Of a DNA stretch of 64,000 nt, positions 59,101-64,000 are shown piece after piece. Location of the stretch: contig JALIRH010000007.1 in assembly GCA_023055505.1 (NCBI GenBank), positions 13,085,773-13,149,772 of the forward strand. The letters run 5' to 3'. Under the pieces are notes generated by a model. The model was given only the letters and a program-made list of their open reading frames with translations. It did no database searches and was not told the origin of the DNA. The first letter of the stretch is position 1. Every line of letters begins with the position of its first letter. Both the position numbers and the translations under genes were made by a program. The DNA comes from Callipepla californica brunnescens (lineage: Eukaryota; Chordata; Aves; Galliformes; Odontophoridae).

Positions 59101-62100
59101 AGAGATAGGAGCTGCTGAGTTCATTTGCACTGGGTACCGCAGTTTGCATTACAGGATTGAAAACAGCCTTGGGGAAGGCTGCTCCCATGCTTTGCTGGTG
59201 AGTAGGTGCTTTGACTCTGTGTGGTTTTTGCAGTAAGGCTTTCCCCACTGACCATATTCCTTACAACAGTTTTTCTTCAGTTACAGCGCCTTGTCTGACT
59301 GCTCATGGGGCACAAAGGGAAATGGTAAATGGCCATAAATTAGAATAATTCCTTGTATATTTGTTTTAAAGATTCCTATACAAATAAAAGAAAAAAAAAT
59401 CCTTCTCATCTTAAAGGTGGTATAAAAGACCTTGCATGTTATTAACAAAGAAAATCTGAAAATTATCTAGATATTCTCTGTAGCTACTTTATCTTCTGTA
59501 AGGCTATCTATCTGTAAGAATATGATTACATAATTACACAACTATAGAGAACTACTACAGTTCCTTACTATGAGAAATTGTGGAATCTCTGATGATAAAC
59601 AGTTATTTAACAAAAGGCAACACTCATCTGCCTGGGTGTTAGATGTATACATACAACTGTGTAATACTAGAGTCTGGTAGAATTTATAGCGTATGATTGA
59701 AATGAATAAATTTTCCAATACATGATAAATATATACTACTCTTGTATTACCAGAAAGATACTGGTTGTTTTCACGGAGCTTGGGCGGGAAAGGAATTCAT
59801 CTAGAGAAAGTCTGCGTCACAGTTAATATGGCCTTTCTTCCCTTACACTGAACTTTTTCATTTTTATGTTTATTTTTATTGAAGGTTTACGCTGCTATTT
59901 TCATTTCTGTAATGTCAGTCGCCCAAAATAAAGAGGAAATAAGATGTTATAAAACACTACTCAGTCATTTTCTACTAATTTCTCTGAATGCTGGAGAACC
60001 TGACCTACATTATTTAGGAGCAAGGTAAAATGCAGTAAAATGTAACTTCTCTCCAGGATGCTGGAGACAACTGTGACAGTTGTGCTGCTGAGCATCTCTG
60101 TATAATTCTTTATGTGCTCAGACATATGGTTCATTTCTCCATTTCTCACTTGAACTGGGCCTAAGCAAATGTGGACTATTTTTGCCTATCTGTATAAATT
60201 AAGCAAAGCTTCCCTGGTAAATGGATTTAAATAATTTAAATTGAAGATCTGTGTCTTCTGAAATCTAGGTAAGGGTTAGTGTCATGTCTAGCTGGCTACT
60301 GTACTTTCTTACATGTCTGTCCATTGCCTCATCATCTCCATGAGATATGATTTTTGATGACTTTTTTATTATTTGCATTGTAATTTGCATTTTTACAATG
60401 TATAATAATGCACCTCAAAGTGAACACTTTTTGTTCTGCTTTGTAGGCTGCTGTCTCCTCCAACTACTGCTCCAACTACTTATACTTCTGGCTGAAGTAG
60501 AATCATCTCTTCTTCATGGATGGCACAGTTATTCGTATTTTATCTGTAAGTTGTTCATTTTCACTGAAATTACCAGTTCTATCTACAGCATAACAAATAA
60601 GTAATGTGTAGTTAAAACATGCTTAATATGTTCTTTTCACTAACTTGACAAATGTTAAGCATTTAAACCCAAAAACTATACTTACTTTACACTTCAAATT
60701 CACAGTTGAGTAGAATTCATACTGGGAACTTTCAGTACCACACTTAGCAGAGTGCCATGGGTTTTTTTGGTGCTTGAGTGTGTGTTTGAAGGATTTCTTG
60801 TATCTGAAGTTCCCTGCATACTATATATACTGTTCTTTGTCACTGCGTTCATATAATCTTTCTCATTGGCCACAGATTCTGGAGATACACACTGATGACT
60901 GCACAATTGATTATACTGTATCCTTCAGGCTATTACTAAGATGAGGAATACTTTAATCAAAGTGTTCTACTGAAAATGAGAACAATTATTGAGAGAGTTA
61001 AAAATTAGCTATAAACCAGAGGCTCTGCAAATTGGTTGAAAATATCAGCTTTGAATGGTGGCTTTGTTTGGATGCAAATAAATGTTTATGAGGTTGTTAT
61101 TCTTACAGCCTGGCTGGGAGAACGTTCAAGAATATTCATTTGCACCAATATAGATCTGGAATAGTAAACCTCATCTAAGAACTGAGCCCCATGCATTGTT
61201 CTCCATTTCTTTTTTTCTGAGGCAGGAGTACAGGACTGTCTCTGAGTCCTAGTAGCTCATTATAGGACAGAGAAATGTGTAAATATGCCATTATTATGGG
61301 AAGGTGGTAATAAATTAGTGTTCCACTTGGAGGAAAGGCTGAACTTGGTTCTGTTTGCACCCAAATTTGTTAGTGGGATTTTGCAGCAGATCAAAGGTAG
61401 TATCACATTTTGCCTGCAGTAGCCCAAACAAGAACAGTGTTTTATTTCAATTTTGATTCTTTGTCTTAAGGCAATCCGTGGCAGTACCCTGCTGTCCACA
61501 CTGCTGAGCCTTCCAGAAAAATTTAAAAGATCACCCCTGACATGATTTATCTGGAAAATGATAAGGAATGATTTTCAGTAACAAAAGGGTTTCAGGGAGA
61601 TCGGTGAAGCACTGTGAGTCCCCAGGAAAGATAGAATGGGACAGCAGCATTGATGAGGGAGGCAATTGAGTTCCAGGAGGGTAGATGAAAGGAGGATGAT
61701 GGAGATTGGCATCTGGCCTCTCGGTTTTTCTGATGAGAAGAGTATGAGTATCTCTGTGGGCTTTGTGTACAAAAAAGATAGGGCCTCTATGTGGCAGTAT
61801 TTTTAAATCGTAGTATGCATCAGTGCAAAATTGAAAAGCAGCCCATCCCTTCTGACCTCATCACTTGTGTAATGCTACAACTGAGATTTTCCAGTGAAGA
61901 AAATACAGTAAATTTAAAATTGTATTAGCTCATTTGAAGCATACATGTAGCATCTGCAAGTCCAAATTAGCTCTGTGATGCTGTGGTTGCTGATATAAGC
62001 AGAATTGGTCAGATAAATAAAATAAAAATACATCTAAATACATCTGGGAGGGAGAGAGAGAAGCCTGAGGTAGGACCCCAGGTTGGAGCTGCTGATGAAA

Positions 62101-63149
62101 GGAAAGATCCCTGCACCAAGCACGGGCAAGGACTCTCCCAGCAGAGAGCTGGCAAAGATTTGACCACTGGACACTGCACCTCTGCAACTCTGAAAAAACA
62201 GTTCAGGAATCCTCTGCAGTTTTATCAGGTAGCTTTTCTGAATTTGCCTTTACCAATGTTCCAGCATAAAACACCAATGATGATGTTTTGGCCAATTTTT
62301 ACATTTCTCTTCCTAAATTATATTAAAAAAAAATAACACATATACATGAGTTCAAGTGACTACATGTTCTGGTTTCTGCTGAAATAGTTGGTTTTATTCA
62401 TAATGGCTGGTATGATGCCATGTTTTGGATTTAGGAGGAAAAAAAATTGACAATACACCAATTTTTCAGTTGTTGTTGAGCAGTACTGCACAGAGCTTAG
62501 GATGTTTCAGTTTCTCAGGCTGCCCTGCCAGTGAGGAGCTGGGGGTGCACAAGGAGCTGGGATGGGACAGTTGATTGAAATTGGTCCAAGGGATATTCAA
62601 TACCATGTGGCACCGTGCAGAAAGATAAAACTCATTAAACAGTCGTGTTGTGCATCATTTGCTTTGAATAATTTTCATTTTCTTTTCTTTTTTTTCACTT
62701 CCTTTTCTTTCCTATTAACTGTCATTATCTTAACTCACAATTGTTACCTTTTTTTTTTCCCCAGTTCTCTCCCCTGCCCTACTGGTAGTGGGGAGTTAAC
62801 AAATTGCTATGTGGTGCTGAGCTGCCTGCTGGATCTAACCACAGCACTCTGCTTTCAGTAATGTTTAAGCTATTGTCAGACTGATTATTTCTGTAGCATA
62901 GTCTGTGGATCTTTCATTATTTCAATACATAGAGCATTAAGTATGACTCTTCACATTATGAAAGTGTATCCTGACATCTTGCTGTCATTGTGATGGTTTT
63001 GCTGGATTCCCACTTGCAGTAGAAATTAAATGCATTCCTATTTTAAATATGTCTTCGCAAACTGGATCCATGACAAAGAGCAAGAACTTTCCTGAAATCT
63101 CTAGCTACACAAGTAATCTAACCAGAGAATGTAGACTGTGAGTAATGGT
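56197..63149. other. Unique sequence, no gene recognised
   Basis: About 7 kb without a supported gene. Frames are at most 117 codons (61983-62336, plus) and lack recognisable domains. A possible MIR-like remnant at 59035-59125 is listed separately. T-rich stretches lie at 62685-62760. A TA-rich patch lies at 58100-58115. Confidence 0.6.
59035..59125 (-). repeat. Possible MIR-like SINE remnant
   Basis: On the plus strand ACATGAAACAGCCCAGGAAA, TTAAGCAATTTGTTTGAACC, GGTCATGAGCCACTATGTTA and GAGATAGGAGCTG follow the reverse complement of a MIR core (GAAACTGAGGCCCAGAGA, GTTAAGTAACTTGCCCAAGG, TCACACAGCTAGTAAG, AGAGCTGG) in order and spacing. Confidence 0.48.
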
Positions 63150-63345
63150 AATAGAATGATAGTATAATATCCTAAGTTGGAAGGGACACATAAGGACCAT
63201 CAAATCCAACTCCTGCCTCCAAATATTACCATTCAAAAAGTCATCTACCACACAGGTGATGTGTAAAGTGTAAAATGCCAAAGCAATGTCCTCTGGATGT
63301 CTTGAAGGTGCTGGCACTTCTCTCTGCCAACAACAATCTTACAGA
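63150..63345 (-). mobile_element. CR1 LINE fragment, 3' end, diverged
   Basis: It opens AGAATGATAGTATAATATCC, a decayed inverted tail, then AGTTGGAAGGGACACATAAG and CCATCAAATCCAACTCCTGC. Further right AAAGCAATGTCCTCTGGATG and CTTGAAGGTGCTGGCACTT recall the family's exposed-residue block. It is most like the copy at 17548. The right border is uncertain. Confidence 0.78.
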
Positions 63346-64000
63346 TCCTGAACTACAAAACAGGTCCCGAAGCACACAGAGTGAGAAATGAAAATGTTCT
63401 CTATCATTTCCAGTTTTGAATGAGTGCTTGCTACCAAATATCCATTACATTTGCAGGCTCTTGTTGTGTCAAAGTTGTTTTCCTGAAAGTGAAAAACGCA
63501 ATGATTGCACTGTTGATTACATACGTTTTCTCCAACTGTATAGTCTTTTTCTAGGCAACAATTAAAGCTTTCTGAAATGTTCTGCTTGTGCAGTTAACTT
63601 TACACTGTCTCTAAGGCAGACATTGCACCAATTTCTGTTTTGGTTGAGTCAGACTCCTCCATGTTACACATCCTTGCCAGGGCATGCACGACATGTAAGG
63701 TTTACTGATGCCGATCTCCTGAGGCTTCAAGACCGGCTGTAGGGTGGGGAAAAGAGAGCATGAAGCACAGTGTTTGGCTCAAATTTAGCTTTGCTTTCAC
63801 CTCTGGAGAGTAAGACCATGGCACAATGTGCAATAAACCAGCTGAAACCTGCTCCATGCCTATTCCTTTAAACTGAAGGTGTAAGTGCTGCACTGAGGAG
63901 CTCCCACAGGATGCTCTCCCCCGTAGCAAGCACTGTCTGCAGTCTCCTATTGATCTCTTCCCACAGGAGCTGCTTACATATACAGTCTCCAGCACAAAGG
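63346..64000. other. Unique sequence to the window edge
   Basis: No gene recognised. A 97-codon minus frame (63702-63995) reaches the window edge region and has no family match, so whether it continues outside cannot be seen. Confidence 0.55.

Noticed and set aside
1..64000. Prokaryotic-style systems (operons, CRISPR, phage modules)
   Set aside because: No regularly spaced direct repeats, no dense coding, and the repeat content is plainly vertebrate.

Overview
This window looks like a gene-poor piece of a bird nuclear genome, most likely galliform and chicken-like. The evidence is the repeat content. At least eleven CR1 LINE fragments carry the typical avian 3' end (runs of GATTCTRTGATT, or the reverse complement). 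Two degraded mariner elements resemble the Galluhop/Mariner1 group known from chicken and relatives, with ends reading AAAGTWATGCCTC. Base composition is AT-rich with scattered poly(A)/poly(T) tracts and short microsatellites. Family names come from recognition by eye, not from a database search.

No protein-coding gene could be supported. Open frames are short (longest about 156 codons), none matches a protein family outside CR1 ORF2, and none shows a convincing chain of exons. No tRNA, rRNA, snRNA, CRISPR array, bacterial operon or CpG island was seen. The window is therefore either intergenic or inside a very long intron; sequence alone cannot say which.

Layout. 1-7.8 kb: mostly unique sequence with an old CR1/L3-type LINE remnant near 4.4-5.0 kb. 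7.8-8.7 kb: a mariner element split by a ~343 bp LTR-like insertion. 8.7-26.4 kb: unique sequence, one minus-strand CR1 (17.5 kb), a small tandem duplication (21.1 kb) and microsatellites. 26.4-27.0 kb: a second mariner in the opposite orientation. 29.3-35 kb: four CR1 fragments, including a 637 bp minus-strand copy at 31.4 kb. 35-43.6 kb: unique sequence with a locally GC-richer patch near 36.8-37.4 kb and a tRNA-like SINE remnant near 40.8 kb. 43.6-47.3 kb: the most structured part, where a minus-strand CR1 contains a plus-strand CR1, which itself contains a third CR1 tail; both insertions are flanked by 4-bp direct repeats. 47.3-64 kb: unique sequence with three short CR1 tails and three possible MIR-like remnants.

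Nothing here amounts to a new functional system. The best leads are the triple-nested CR1 locus as an insertion-order record, the LTR-like insertion in the mariner, and two weak coding leads: a signal-peptide-like frame at 36.86 kb and a charged frame at 32.03 kb.
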